From Actinoplanes sp. M2I2 (GTDB lineage Bacteria > Actinomycetota > Actinomycetes > Mycobacteriales > Micromonosporaceae), in contig NZ_JALPVJ010000038.1 of the NCBI RefSeq assembly GCF_023544445.1, forward strand, positions 1-64,000: 64,000 nt of DNA, in the 5' to 3' direction. The number at the start of each line of letters is the position of its first letter. Within the stretch, counting starts at the first letter, position 1. Below the pieces are notes generated by a model. The model was not told where the DNA came from. It saw only the letters and a program-made list of their open reading frames with translations, and did not search any database. Positions 8,063 to 15,989 of this stretch are shown piece after piece. Made by a program: the position numbers and the translations under genes.

Positions 8063-9448
8063 CTACTTCGTGTACTGGTAAGGGTTGTGCAGGATGCGGG
8101 CCTCCGGGATGTCCGGGTTCATGCCCTGCTCCCAGGCCTGGTCGCCCAGCGTCGACCGCAGGTGGTCGATCGTCGCGCCGACCTTGGCCCGGGCCGCCGC
8201 GAGGTCCACGTCGACCAGCTTGCCGTCGCGCTTGACCACCCGGCCACCGACCACCACGGTGTGCACGTCGCCCCGCTGCGCCTGGAAGGCCACCTGTCCG
8301 TACGGGTGGAGCAGGGGGAACATCGCCGGCGAGGCGTCGTTCTTGAGGAGCACCACGTCGGCCTGCCGGCCCGGGGTGAGCGACCCGATCGACGAGTCCA
8401 TCCCGAGCGCCTTCGCCCCGCCGCGGGTGCCCCAGTCGACGACCTGCTCGGCCCGCAGGTGGTGATGGGTCACCGTCTCCTGGCGGCCGTGGGCCTCGAG
8501 GTGTTCCCGGGAGCGGTCGGCGCCGAGCGTGGTGCGCATGGCCGAGAACAGGTCGCCGCTCCACCACACGCTGGTGTCCATCGACAGCGACACCGGGATG
8601 CCGTGCCGGCGCAGCTGCCAGGTGGGCGGGTAGCCCTGACCGGCGCTCTGCTCGCTCTCGGTGGAGACCGACACCGAGCCGCCGCTCGCGGCGATGCGGT
8701 GGTAGGAGTCGCTGGACAGCGAGGCCGCGTGCACGTAGACGTTGCCGGGCGTCATGAAGCCGCTGTCGTGCATGAGCCGGATGCCGTCGTCGTTGGTGGC
8801 GCCCCAGACGCCGGCGTGCGTGGTGACCGTGACACCCAGTTCGCGGGCGACCTCGAACGCGGCCTTCTCGGGGAAGGCCGGGTCGCCGGTGACGTCGAAC
8901 GCCATCTGGAAGCCGGCCAGCTTGCCGCCGTCGACGCGCCGGCGGTGGAAGTCCTGGAACTCCGGCGCCGTCGACCACTCCCACGGGCCCTGCTGGATGT
9001 TGCCGTAGGCGAGGACGAACCGGCCGGGCACCGCCTCGAGCGCGTCGACGGCCGCGTCGGCGTGGTCGGTGCTCTGCAGTCCGTGCGACCAGTCGACCGT
9101 GGTGGTGACGCCGGAGTCGAGGGCCTCGAGCGCGCCCAGGAGGTTGCCGGCGTAGATGTCCTCGGGCCGGAAGTGCTTGCCCGACTCGAGGTAGTACCAG
9201 ACGAAGTACTGGGTGAGGGTCCAGTCGGCGCCGTAGCCGCGCATCGCGGTCTGCCACAGGTGCCGGTGGGTGTCGACCATGCCCGGCATGACGATGCCGC
9301 CGGAGGCGTCGATCTCCTCGTCGCCCTCGGGCGCGGTCAGATTCGGCCCGATCTCGGCGATCTTGTCCCCGACGACCAGCACGTCGGCGTTTTCCAGCAC
9401 GGTGTGCGAGTCGTCCATGGTGAGCACCAGGCCATTACGGAAGATCAT
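8063..9448 (-). CDS. Amidohydrolase superfamily hydrolase/deaminase
   Basis: 461-residue metal-dependent hydrolase of the ATZ/TRZ/SAH-deaminase group. It has the N-terminal small beta domain, the metal-binding HxH in MVDTHRHLWQTAMRG, further ligands in TTHAGVWG and YVHAASLS, and the conserved aspartate in SMDTSVWWSG. Such enzymes deaminate or dechlorinate ring nitrogen compounds or open cyclic amides; the substrate cannot be read from sequence. ATG at 9448 was chosen with ribosome-binding site AAAGGA; the open frame upstream crosses the divergent promoter. It faces a CoA-transferase/dioxygenase operon and presumably supplies that pathway. Confidence 0.88.
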   Translation of the reverse strand: MIFRNGLVLTMDDSHTVLENADVLVVGDKIAEIGPNLTAPEGDEEIDASGGIVMPGMVDTHRHLWQTAMRGYGADWTLTQYFVWYYLESGKHFRPEDIYAGNLLGALEALDSGVTTTVDWSHGLQSTDHADAAVDALEAVPGRFVLAYGNIQQGPWEWSTAPEFQDFHRRRVDGGKLAGFQMAFDVTGDPAFPEKAAFEVARELGVTVTTHAGVWGATNDDGIRLMHDSGFMTPGNVYVHAASLSSDSYHRIAASGGSVSVSTESEQSAGQGYPPTWQLRRHGIPVSLSMDTSVWWSGDLFSAMRTTLGADRSREHLEAHGRQETVTHHHLRAEQVVDWGTRGGAKALGMDSSIGSLTPGRQADVVLLKNDASPAMFPLLHPYGQVAFQAQRGDVHTVVVGGRVVKRDGKLVDVDLAAARAKVGATIDHLRSTLGDQAWEQGMNPDIPEARILHNPYQYTK

Positions 9449-9508
9449 CGCCGATCCTTTCGAGATTTCCGGACCACTGTCCGCATGGCGGCCAGGGCGA
9501 ATGGCGTC

Positions 9509-9537
9509 AGTGTGCGCGCGGTCACTTGGGTGGTCAA
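9509..9537 (-). promoter_or_regulatory. Promoter of the amidohydrolase gene
   Basis: On the minus strand TTGACC (9532-9537), a 17-base spacer and CACACT (9509-9514). The -35 box is the outer arm of the symmetric operator at 9533-9571. The -10 match is weak. Confidence 0.55.
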
Positions 9538-9571
9538 TAGTTTGTTTCGGCCAGATCAACAAACCGTTGAC
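9533..9571. promoter_or_regulatory. Symmetric operator between two divergent -35 boxes (probable IclR site)
   Basis: The sequence reads GTCAA-N2-GTTTGTT-N11-AACAAAC-N2-TTGAC. All 12 arm positions are perfectly symmetric about 9552. The two TTGAC ends are the -35 boxes of the outward-facing promoters, so one regulator bound at the centre would touch both polymerases. It is the only strong palindrome between the amidohydrolase and CoA-transferase genes. Confidence 0.8.
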
Positions 9572-9595
9572 AGTGCCTTGGGGCGGAGGCAAGCT
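9567..9595 (+). promoter_or_regulatory. Promoter of the CoA-transferase/dioxygenase operon
   Basis: TTGACA (9567-9572), a 17-base spacer and CAAGCT (9590-9595). The -35 is a consensus match and forms the right end of the palindrome; the -10 is poor, which fits a promoter needing activation. Confidence 0.6.
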
Positions 9596-9633
9596 GGGGC
9601 GGCGGACGAGTGTCCGTAGAACGGGCGGTACCC

Positions 9634-10764
9634 ATGTCTGAGAAAGGGCCACTGGACGGCCTGCTCGTCGCCGACTTCTCCCGGATCCTCGCCGGGCCGT
9701 ACGCGACGATGCTCCTGGCCGACCTCGGCGCCCAGGTGATTAAGGTGGAGGGTCCCGCCGGGGACGACACCCGCACGTGGATGCCGCCCGTCCGGGACGG
9801 CGTCTCCACGTACTACCTGGGCATCAACCGCAACAAGCGATCGATCGCGCTCGACCTCAAGAACGAGACCGACCTGGCCGACGCGCGGTCCCTGGCCCAC
9901 CGGGCCGACGTCATGATCGAGAACTTCCGGCCGGGCGGGCTGGCCCGCTTCGGGCTCGACTACGACTCCGTCTCGGCCGCCAACAAGAAGATCGTGTACG
10001 CCAGCATCAGCGGCTTCGGCACCGGTGCGGGCGCCGGCCTTCCCGGGTACGACCTGATGGTCCAGGCCATCTCGGGGCTCATGAGCCTCACCGGCGACCC
10101 GGACGGCTCACCGTTCCGCGCCGGCATCTCGGTCTTCGACGTCATGGCCGGCCTGCACGCGAACATCGGCATCCTGGCCGCCCTGCACGCCCGGGCCGGG
10201 ACCGGCCGTGGTCAGCACGTCGAGGTCAACCTGCTCAGCTCCGCGCTCTCCGGGCTGGTCAACCACTCCAGCGGCTACGTCGCCGGCGGCACGATCCCGT
10301 TCCGCATGGGCAACGCCCACCCGAGCCTCTTCCCGTACGAGCCGTTGCCCACCGCCGACGGCGAGCTGATCGTCATCGCCGGCAACGACGGGCAGTTCCG
10401 CAAGCTCTGCCAGGTGCTCGACCTGCCGCAGCTGCCGGACGACCCGCGCTTCGGCCGCAACCAGGACCGCACGGCCAACCGTGAGGAGCTGCGCCCGATC
10501 CTCCTCGAGCGGCTGGCCACCCGGACCAAGGACGAGTGGTTCCGCGACCTGATCGCCGCCGGGGTGCCCTGCGCGCCGATCAACACGATCGACGGCGGCG
10601 TCACGTTCGCCGAGGAGCTCGGGCTCGACCCGGTGGTCACCACGGGCGGCGTCCCCGGCATCCGCAACCCCATCACCTTCAGCGATTCGCGCGCCCGGTA
10701 CGAGTTGCCGCCGCCCACGCTGGACGAACACGGCGAGGAGATCCGCAAGTGGCTGAGGAGCTGA
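9634..10764 (+). CDS. Family III CoA-transferase (CaiB/BaiF type)
   Basis: 376-residue enzyme that moves CoA between carboxylic acids. It begins MSEKGPLDGLLVADFSRILA, followed by the family segment GPYATMLLADLGAQVIKVEGP and a FRAGISVFDVMAG region around the catalytic aspartate. It is the first gene of a five-gene operon. The next gene, a citryl-CoA-lyase-like protein, overlaps its end by 16 bases, suggesting the transferase makes the CoA ester that the lyase cleaves. GTG at 9610 is an alternative start. Confidence 0.9.
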   Translation: MSEKGPLDGLLVADFSRILAGPYATMLLADLGAQVIKVEGPAGDDTRTWMPPVRDGVSTYYLGINRNKRSIALDLKNETDLADARSLAHRADVMIENFRPGGLARFGLDYDSVSAANKKIVYASISGFGTGAGAGLPGYDLMVQAISGLMSLTGDPDGSPFRAGISVFDVMAGLHANIGILAALHARAGTGRGQHVEVNLLSSALSGLVNHSSGYVAGGTIPFRMGNAHPSLFPYEPLPTADGELIVIAGNDGQFRKLCQVLDLPQLPDDPRFGRNQDRTANREELRPILLERLATRTKDEWFRDLIAAGVPCAPINTIDGGVTFAEELGLDPVVTTGGVPGIRNPITFSDSRARYELPPPTLDEHGEEIRKWLRS

Positions 10765-11519
10765 GCTTCCCGACCGGCCTGGGCACGTCGACCCCGGACA
10801 CGATCTCGCTGCTGGGCCAGGACCTGGCGGCCGACCTGATGGGCAAGGTCGGCTTCGGCGAGCTGGCCTTCTGGCTGGTGTCCGGTCGCCGTCCGTCGCC
10901 GTCCGAGGTACGGGTCTTCGAGGCGGTGCTGGTGGCGCTGGCCGACCACGGCTTCACGCCGACGGCGATCGCGGCGCGGCTCACGTACCTCTCGGCGCCG
11001 GAGGCCCTGCAGGGCGCCCTCGCGGCCGGTCTGCTCGGCGGCGGGTCCCGCTTCCTCGGCGTGACCGAGGACTGTGGACGGTTTCTGGCCGAGACGCTGG
11101 ACGGCGTGGGCGACGAGCCCGACTACGACGCGATCGCGCTGGCCGCCGTCCGCGAGGCTAAGGCCCAGCGGCGCTTCGTCCCCGGTCTCGGGCATCCCGT
11201 GCACAAGGACCAGGACCCGCGAACGCCCGTGCTGATCCGGATCGCCGAACAGGAGGGCCTGCGCGGCCCGCACCTGCGGTTGTTCGAGGCGATCGGCCGG
11301 GTGCACCCCGAGGTGCTCGGCCGCCGGCTGCCGCTCAACGGCGCCGGGGTGTGCGGCGCCGCCCTCGCCGACCTGGGGCTGCCCGTCGACCTGCTGCGCG
11401 GCTTCGCGCTGCTGGCCCGGGCGGCCGGGCTGCTCGGGCACCTGGCCGAGGAACGCCGCCGCCCGCTGGGCATGGAGATCTACCGCACTGTCGACCGCAA
11501 CGCCGTCTACGAACCCTGA
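10749..11519 (+). CDS. Citryl-CoA-lyase-like protein (citrate synthase superfamily)
   Basis: 256 residues, much shorter than citrate synthase (~370-430) and close to the single-domain citryl-CoA lyase group. The superfamily histidine region is present (RFVPGLGHPVHKDQDPR) as is PLNGAGVCGAALADLGLP. The reaction would be carbon-carbon cleavage of a CoA thioester to acetyl-CoA (or similar) plus an oxoacid. The GTG at 10749 lies inside the end of the CoA-transferase gene, so the two are translationally coupled, which supports consecutive steps. Exact substrate unknown. Confidence 0.82.
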   Translation: MAEELSFPTGLGTSTPDTISLLGQDLAADLMGKVGFGELAFWLVSGRRPSPSEVRVFEAVLVALADHGFTPTAIAARLTYLSAPEALQGALAAGLLGGGSRFLGVTEDCGRFLAETLDGVGDEPDYDAIALAAVREAKAQRRFVPGLGHPVHKDQDPRTPVLIRIAEQEGLRGPHLRLFEAIGRVHPEVLGRRLPLNGAGVCGAALADLGLPVDLLRGFALLARAAGLLGHLAEERRRPLGMEIYRTVDRNAVYEP

Positions 11520-11543
11520 CGCCGTCCTCGAGGAGAAGAACAC

Positions 11544-12407
11544 ATGGCCAGCATTGTCGCGGTCATCGCCTCCACCCACCATCCGTTCTACTACCGGGCC
11601 ACCACGGCCACCGGTGCGGACCGGCCCCCGTTCGCGGACGAGTGGGAGCGCAAGATCCTCGCCTTCCGCGAGACGCTCACCCGGGCCAACCCGGACGTGC
11701 TGGTGATGGTCGGCTCCGACCACTTCCACCAGTTGTGGCTCGACAACATGCCGCAGTTCCTGGTCGGCAAGGCGCCCTTCTACGACGCCAACTGGTACAA
11801 CGAGGAGCGCGAGTTCGGTCTGCCGCGCATGCTGCTCAAGGGCCAGGAGGACCTGTCGGCCCACGTGCTGCGGGCCGGTCTGGACGCCGGCTTCGACCTC
11901 GCGTTCAGCAACGAGCTGCGGATCGACCACAGCATCACCTGCCCGATCATCACGCTGCGGCCCGAGGCCGACCTGCCGATCGTGCCGATCTACACGAACA
12001 TCTTCGCGCCGCCGCTGCCGCAGCCCTCGCGCTTCGTCAAGCTCGGCGAGACGATCCGGCAGATCGTCGAGGAGTGGCCGTCGCACCTGCGGGTGGCTGT
12101 CATCGGCACCGGGCACCTCTCGCTCGAGCTGGGCGGTCCGCGCCAGTTCGGGCCGCACGGGCCCGACCCCGACTTCGACCGGCGGGCCGTCGAGTGGATC
12201 GCGACCGGCGACCTCGACAACTGCCTGCGCGAGGTGACTCTGGACAGCCTGCACTCGCCGGGCAACGCCACCCACGGCTTCATGGACTTCATGCTGATGA
12301 TGGGGGTGGCCGGAGCCGGGGCCAAGGCCGATCACGTCGACACCCTGGACCTGTTCCACACGATGGAGGCCTACTTCACCTGGTACCCGAACGGAGCGCC
12401 CTCGTGA
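11544..12407 (+). CDS. Class III extradiol ring-cleavage dioxygenase, catalytic (LigB-type) subunit
   Basis: 287-residue non-haem iron(II) dioxygenase subunit of the LigB superfamily. It begins MASIVAVIASTHHPFYYRA, whose paired histidines correspond to the iron-binding region. VMVGSDHFHQLWLDNMPQF, IDHSITCPIITL and VIGTGHLSLELGG are the other conserved segments. It would open an aromatic diol or an aminophenol-like ring. The ribosome-binding site is GAGGAGAAGAAC before ATG 11544. The small LigA-type subunit gene follows with a GTGA overlap, as in protocatechuate 4,5-dioxygenase. Confidence 0.9.
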   Translation: MASIVAVIASTHHPFYYRATTATGADRPPFADEWERKILAFRETLTRANPDVLVMVGSDHFHQLWLDNMPQFLVGKAPFYDANWYNEEREFGLPRMLLKGQEDLSAHVLRAGLDAGFDLAFSNELRIDHSITCPIITLRPEADLPIVPIYTNIFAPPLPQPSRFVKLGETIRQIVEEWPSHLRVAVIGTGHLSLELGGPRQFGPHGPDPDFDRRAVEWIATGDLDNCLREVTLDSLHSPGNATHGFMDFMLMMGVAGAGAKADHVDTLDLFHTMEAYFTWYPNGAPS

Positions 12408-12766
12408 GCAAGTACCTGCTGGACAAGTTCCTGTACACGGTGGACCGCGATCCCGATCTGGTCGAGCGTTACCGGGAAGAGCCGCACGACCTCGTGACGT
12501 GGTGGGAGGCGGAACTGGCCAACGCCGTGCTCAACTGCCACACCGGCGAGGCCACCACGTGGCTGCGGTTCACCGACGACGAGCGCGCCGCCCTGATCGG
12601 CCACGATCACGTACGCCTCTTCGAGCTCGGCGCCCACCCGTTCCTCACGCTGACGTTGTTCATCGCGATGTTCGAGCGGGACAACAGCGAGCCCCTGGAG
12701 TACCAGAAGGCGTTCGGCGCGCGGCTGGCTCACTTCGACATGCCGTACCCGGACATCGCGACATGA
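12404..12766 (+). CDS. Extradiol dioxygenase small (LigA-type) subunit
   Basis: 120-residue all-helical protein of the LigA family. It starts MSKYLLDKFLYTVDRDPDLV and contains the family features ADDERAALIGHDHVRLFELGAHPFL-like helices (here DDERAALIGHDHVRLFELG). In protocatechuate 4,5-dioxygenase this subunit caps the active site of the catalytic subunit. GTG at 12404 overlaps the LigB-type stop and its own TGA overlaps the ATG of the next gene, so the order LigB-LigA-reductase is tightly coupled. Confidence 0.85.
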   Translation: MSKYLLDKFLYTVDRDPDLVERYREEPHDLVTWWEAELANAVLNCHTGEATTWLRFTDDERAALIGHDHVRLFELGAHPFLTLTLFIAMFERDNSEPLEYQKAFGARLAHFDMPYPDIAT

Positions 12767-13725
12767 TCCCGGCCGCCGTGCTCCGGGTGTGCGGCCGGCC
12801 ACCGTCCATCGAGGAGCGCCGGCCGCCGGTTCCGCACGCGGGCGAGGTGCCGATCCGCGTCGCGGCGGCGCCGATCACCCCGCTCGACCTGTTGTGCGCC
12901 TCGGGCACCAGCTATTTCGGCTCGCCGGCGACGCCGTACGTCCCCGGGGTGCAGGGGGTCGGGCGGCGCGCCGACGACGGCAAGCCGGTCTGGTTCGCGA
13001 CCTCGGCCGGCATGCGCCCGGGTGACGGCAGCATGGCCGGGGCGGTCTGCGTCCCGTACGTCGATGTCGTGCCGCTGCCGCCCGAGGCGCCGCTGACCCT
13101 GATCGCGGCGCTGGGTCTCTCGGCGGTGGCCGCGCACGCCGCCCTCACCCGCACCGGCGGTCTGACCGGGGGCGAGGTGGTGCTCGTGCTCGGCGCCGGC
13201 GGGGTGGTCGGCCAGGCCGCCGTCCAGCTGGCCCGGCTCGCCGGGGCGTCCCGGGTCATCGCCGTGTCCCGTTCGTCGTCCGCGCGCGAGCGTGCTCTGC
13301 GGCTGGGCGCGGAACACGCCGTACCCCTGCTGCCGGACGACGACGCCGGCACGCTGGCCGATCGGCTGCGCGCGGTCTCGGGGCTGGTCGACCTGGTGCT
13401 CGACCCGGTCTTCGGCGTCCCCGCGGCGGCCGCGCTGCGGGTGCTGCGGCCCGGCGGGCGGCTGGTCAACCTGGGCAGCTCGGCCGGGGCGACCGCGCCG
13501 CTCGACTCGGCGACGCTGCGCAGCGGCTCGCTGAAGATCCTCGGCTACACCAACAACGGGTTGTCGGTGGGGGAGCGGGCCGAGTCGCTCGGGGTGGTGG
13601 CCGACCACGCCACGGCGGGCCGGCTGACCGTGTCGCACGACGTCGTGCCGTTCACGGACGTCACGGCCGCCTGGAATCGTCAGGCCGGCGGCGACGCCGG
13701 CGGCCGGACGGTGCTCGCCTTCTGA
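12763..13725 (+). CDS. Medium-chain dehydrogenase/reductase (quinone oxidoreductase-like)
   Basis: 320-residue MDR protein with a GroES-like N-terminal domain and a Rossmann domain whose dinucleotide motif is LVLGAGGVVGQAAVQLA. The Zn-binding residues of classical alcohol dehydrogenases are not apparent, so it fits the zinc-independent quinone-oxidoreductase/enoyl-reductase branch and probably uses NADPH. ATG at 12763 overlaps the LigA-type stop by four bases. As the last gene of the operon it presumably reduces a ring-cleavage product or a later unsaturated intermediate; this is inference. Confidence 0.85.
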   Translation: MIPAAVLRVCGRPPSIEERRPPVPHAGEVPIRVAAAPITPLDLLCASGTSYFGSPATPYVPGVQGVGRRADDGKPVWFATSAGMRPGDGSMAGAVCVPYVDVVPLPPEAPLTLIAALGLSAVAAHAALTRTGGLTGGEVVLVLGAGGVVGQAAVQLARLAGASRVIAVSRSSSARERALRLGAEHAVPLLPDDDAGTLADRLRAVSGLVDLVLDPVFGVPAAAALRVLRPGGRLVNLGSSAGATAPLDSATLRSGSLKILGYTNNGLSVGERAESLGVVADHATAGRLTVSHDVVPFTDVTAAWNRQAGGDAGGRTVLAF

Positions 13726-13742
13726 ACCTCCTCGCTTGACCT

Positions 13743-14597
13743 TCAGATGGGCAGCACCTCCATCTCGCGCAGGCGGACCGGGTCGGTGGTGGCGTCGAGC
13801 ACGATGATGCGGCCGCCGGCCACGGTGAGCGTGATGACGAGCAGGGTGTCGCCGCCCGGGGCGACCCGGATGCCGAGCGAGCCGTCGACCAGCGCCGGTT
13901 CGGCGTTGCGGGCCTTGCCGGTGAAGAAGCGGGCCAGCGCCTCCGACCCGTGCAGCTCGGCCGGTGTGCTCAGCATTTCGCGGCCGAAGGCGTCGACCCG
14001 CAGGCGTACGTCGGGATCGAGCAGGCTCAGCAGCGTCTCGAACTCGCCGTCGCGGGAGGCGGCCAGGAAGGCGTCGACGATTTCGCGACCGGCCGGGCGC
14101 TCCGCGGGGTGCCGGCGGACGCGTCGCCGGGCCCGGCTGGCCAGCTGACGGGCCGCGTCGGGGGAGCGGCCGACGATCGGGGCGATCTCGTCGAACGGCA
14201 CGGCGAACAGGTCGTGCAGCACGAAGGCCAGCCGCTCGGCCGGGGTCAGCGTCTCGAGGACGACCAGCAACGCCAGACCGACCGAGTCGGCGAGCAGTGT
14301 CTCGTCCTCGGGGCCGCCGCCCGACCCGCCGCCCGACCCGCCGCCCGGCGCCAGCTCCTGATCGGGCCAGGCGGTCTCACGCCTCGACCCGCGGGAGCGC
14401 AACATGTCGAGGCAGACCCGGCCGACGACCGTGGTGAGCCAGGCGTCGAGGTTGTCGATGCCGCCGGCCCCGGCCCGGTCGAGGCGCAGCCAGGCCTCCT
14501 GCACCGCGTCCTCGGCCTCGGCGGCCGAGCCCAGCATCCGGTGGGCCACCGCCCGCAGCCGGGGCCGGTTCTCCTCGAAGCGCTCGTGCACGTCCAT
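13743..14597 (-). CDS. ECF41-type RNA polymerase sigma factor with SnoaL-like C-terminal domain
   Basis: 284 residues. Region 2 is at the N-terminus (RLRAVAHRMLGSAAEAEDAV, then QEAWLRLD), a Gly/Ser linker lies near residue 90-100 (GGGSGGGSGGGPEDE), and region 4 includes LTPAERLAFVLHDLFAVPFD and IVGRSPDAARQLASRARRRV. The last ~110 residues form a SnoaL/NTF2-like domain, the fused regulatory extension typical of ECF41 (SigJ-like) factors, which lack a separate anti-sigma. It is divergent from a carboxymuconolactone-decarboxylase-like gene, the usual ECF41 partner, and ECF41-like promoters face both ways in between. Confidence 0.9.
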   Translation of the reverse strand: MDVHERFEENRPRLRAVAHRMLGSAAEAEDAVQEAWLRLDRAGAGGIDNLDAWLTTVVGRVCLDMLRSRGSRRETAWPDQELAPGGGSGGGSGGGPEDETLLADSVGLALLVVLETLTPAERLAFVLHDLFAVPFDEIAPIVGRSPDAARQLASRARRRVRRHPAERPAGREIVDAFLAASRDGEFETLLSLLDPDVRLRVDAFGREMLSTPAELHGSEALARFFTGKARNAEPALVDGSLGIRVAPGGDTLLVITLTVAGGRIIVLDATTDPVRLREMEVLPI

Positions 14598-14628
14598 GTC
14601 GCCCCCTCTGTGTGGTCCCGGTCACATC

Positions 14629-14655
14629 GGTCACCTCGCCGCGGCCCGGTCCGTC
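14629..14655 (+). promoter_or_regulatory. ECF41-like promoter for the AhpD-like gene
   Basis: GGTCACC, 16 bases, CGTC. The published ECF41 target motif is TGTCACA-N16-CGTC; five of seven -35 positions, the spacer and the whole -10 agree. It points towards the gene at 14717. Confidence 0.65.
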
Positions 14656-14663
14656 GGTGGTGC

Positions 14664-14690
14664 GACGGATGAGAGCGCGCCGATGTGACG
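14664..14690 (-). promoter_or_regulatory. ECF41-like autoregulatory promoter of the sigma gene
   Basis: On the minus strand CGTCACA (14684-14690), exactly 16 bases, CGTC (14664-14667). Six of seven -35 positions and all four -10 positions match the ECF41 motif, and it points at the sigma factor gene starting at 14597. Confidence 0.75.
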
Positions 14691-14716
14691 CGCCGCCGCG
14701 AACGGAAGAGGAAATC

Positions 14717-15175
14717 ATGCAGGCTCGGATGACCAACCCCGCCACTCTGCTGCCGGACTCGGTCAAGGCCATCACCATCCTGTACAAGTCGGTGCACTCG
14801 GCCGGGGTCGACCCGGCGACGCTGGAACTGGTGCACCTGCGGGCCAGCCAGATCAACGGTTGCGCGCCCTGCGTCGAGTCGGGCGCCCGCAACGCCCGCA
14901 AGAACGGCGAGACCGACGAACGGCTGATGACGGTCGCGGTGTGGCGCGAGACCCCGTGGTTCACCGACGCCGAGCGGGCCGCGCTCGCCCTGGCCGAGCA
15001 CGCCACGCGGCTCGCCGACAGCCCCGACGCCGTGCCCGACGCGGTCTGGGACGAGGCCGCCCGCCACTACGGCGACAAGGAGCTGGCCGGTCTCGTGCTG
15101 TGGATCGCGACGACGAACTTCTTCAACCGCATCAACGTCACGACCCGCCAGCAGGCCCCGCAGCAATGGGGATGA
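14717..15175 (+). CDS. Carboxymuconolactone decarboxylase / AhpD-like protein
   Basis: 152-residue AhpD-like alkylhydroperoxidase-fold protein. The redox motif is CxxC with downstream His region (INGCAPCVESGARNARKNGE), as in AhpD disulfide reductases. The ribosome-binding site AGAGGA precedes ATG 14717. Genes of this family are the characteristic targets of ECF41 sigma factors, and an ECF41-like promoter precedes it, so it is most likely switched on by the divergent sigma factor. The likely role is peroxide or electrophile detoxification; the substrate is unknown. Confidence 0.9.
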   Translation: MQARMTNPATLLPDSVKAITILYKSVHSAGVDPATLELVHLRASQINGCAPCVESGARNARKNGETDERLMTVAVWRETPWFTDAERAALALAEHATRLADSPDAVPDAVWDEAARHYGDKELAGLVLWIATTNFFNRINVTTRQQAPQQWG

Positions 15176-15205
15176 TCGGCGGACTCGCCACGAGCCGGGC
15201 AGGTC

Positions 15206-15211
15206 TACCAT
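15206..15211 (+). promoter_or_regulatory. -10 element, leaderless spacing
   Basis: TACCAT, seven bases, then ATG at 15219, with no Shine-Dalgarno sequence. Confidence 0.5.
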
Positions 15212-15218
15212 CCGGGTC

Positions 15219-15866
15219 ATGACGGGGAAGGAGACGCCCCGCGGCGTGCGGGTGGCGACGGTGCTGGCGTGGCTGATGGTGCCGGCCGGAGTGCTGCTGA
15301 TCGCCGCCGGGGTGCTCGATCTGGCGTACTGGGGCTCGCCCGGCGCGGCCCGGCTGACCACGCTGATGACCGACATCGAGACCGAGTACGGCGTCCGCCC
15401 GCCGGCGATGATCCGGGCCGGCGGTGGAGCCGTGCTGCTGGTCGTGGCCGGAGCGGCCGGCCTCGCGTACGCGGGTCTGGCGCCGTTGATCGGCCGGGGC
15501 GTGCGGTGGGCCCGCAGCTGGGGCCTGGGCGTCGCGGCCGCGGTCTTCCTCACCGGGCTGATGACGATCGGGGCCGACGCGAGCCAGCCGGCCTACCTGC
15601 GTGACTACTTCACGTCGCTGACCTGGGCGACGATCGGCGATCGCATCCCGCTCGTCCAGGCGCAGTTGTATCCGGCCTGGTATCCGTGGCTCGAGGATCT
15701 CGCCCAGGGCGCCGGCACGGTGCTGGCCCTGGGCGTCGTGGTCGCGCTGGTCTGGGCCGGGGTGACGAACGCCGAGCATTTCATGTCGCGCGGCGACCCC
15801 GGCGAGCCGGACGAGTGGGACACCGCTATCGCCCGCCTGCGGGCCGATCGCAGGCCCGGCGAATAG
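15219..15866 (+). CDS. Four-TM integral membrane protein
   Basis: 215-residue protein with four hydrophobic segments (about residues 13-36, 64-86, 97-118 and 165-185), a short positively charged N-terminus and a hydrophilic C-tail. I do not recognise a named family; the layout resembles small actinobacterial membrane proteins of unknown function. It starts at ATG 15219, seven bases after a -10 motif, so it has its own probably leaderless promoter. It precedes rsmE by 123 bases. Confidence 0.75.
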   Translation: MTGKETPRGVRVATVLAWLMVPAGVLLIAAGVLDLAYWGSPGAARLTTLMTDIETEYGVRPPAMIRAGGGAVLLVVAGAAGLAYAGLAPLIGRGVRWARSWGLGVAAAVFLTGLMTIGADASQPAYLRDYFTSLTWATIGDRIPLVQAQLYPAWYPWLEDLAQGAGTVLALGVVVALVWAGVTNAEHFMSRGDPGEPDEWDTAIARLRADRRPGE

Positions 15867-15977
15867 GGCCCCTTCCGTTCGTGGCCGGCGTGGCCATCAG
15901 GCGCGGGCCGATGCCTTTTCGGAGGGAAGCCGCGCGGCGTCCCGGCGCCCAGCCCGGGACAGCCGCCCGGCCTGAGG

Positions 15978-15983
15978 TAGCGT
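15978..15983 (+). promoter_or_regulatory. -10 element of rsmE, leaderless spacing
   Basis: TAGCGT, six bases, then GTG at 15990. rsmE therefore has its own promoter here instead of depending on dnaJ. Confidence 0.5.
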
Positions 15984-15989
15984 CGCCCG

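Noticed and set aside
8063..9448. AtzB- or TrzN-type triazine degradation
   Set aside because: The amidohydrolase family fits but residues specific to triazine enzymes cannot be verified by eye and no other atz-type gene is present.
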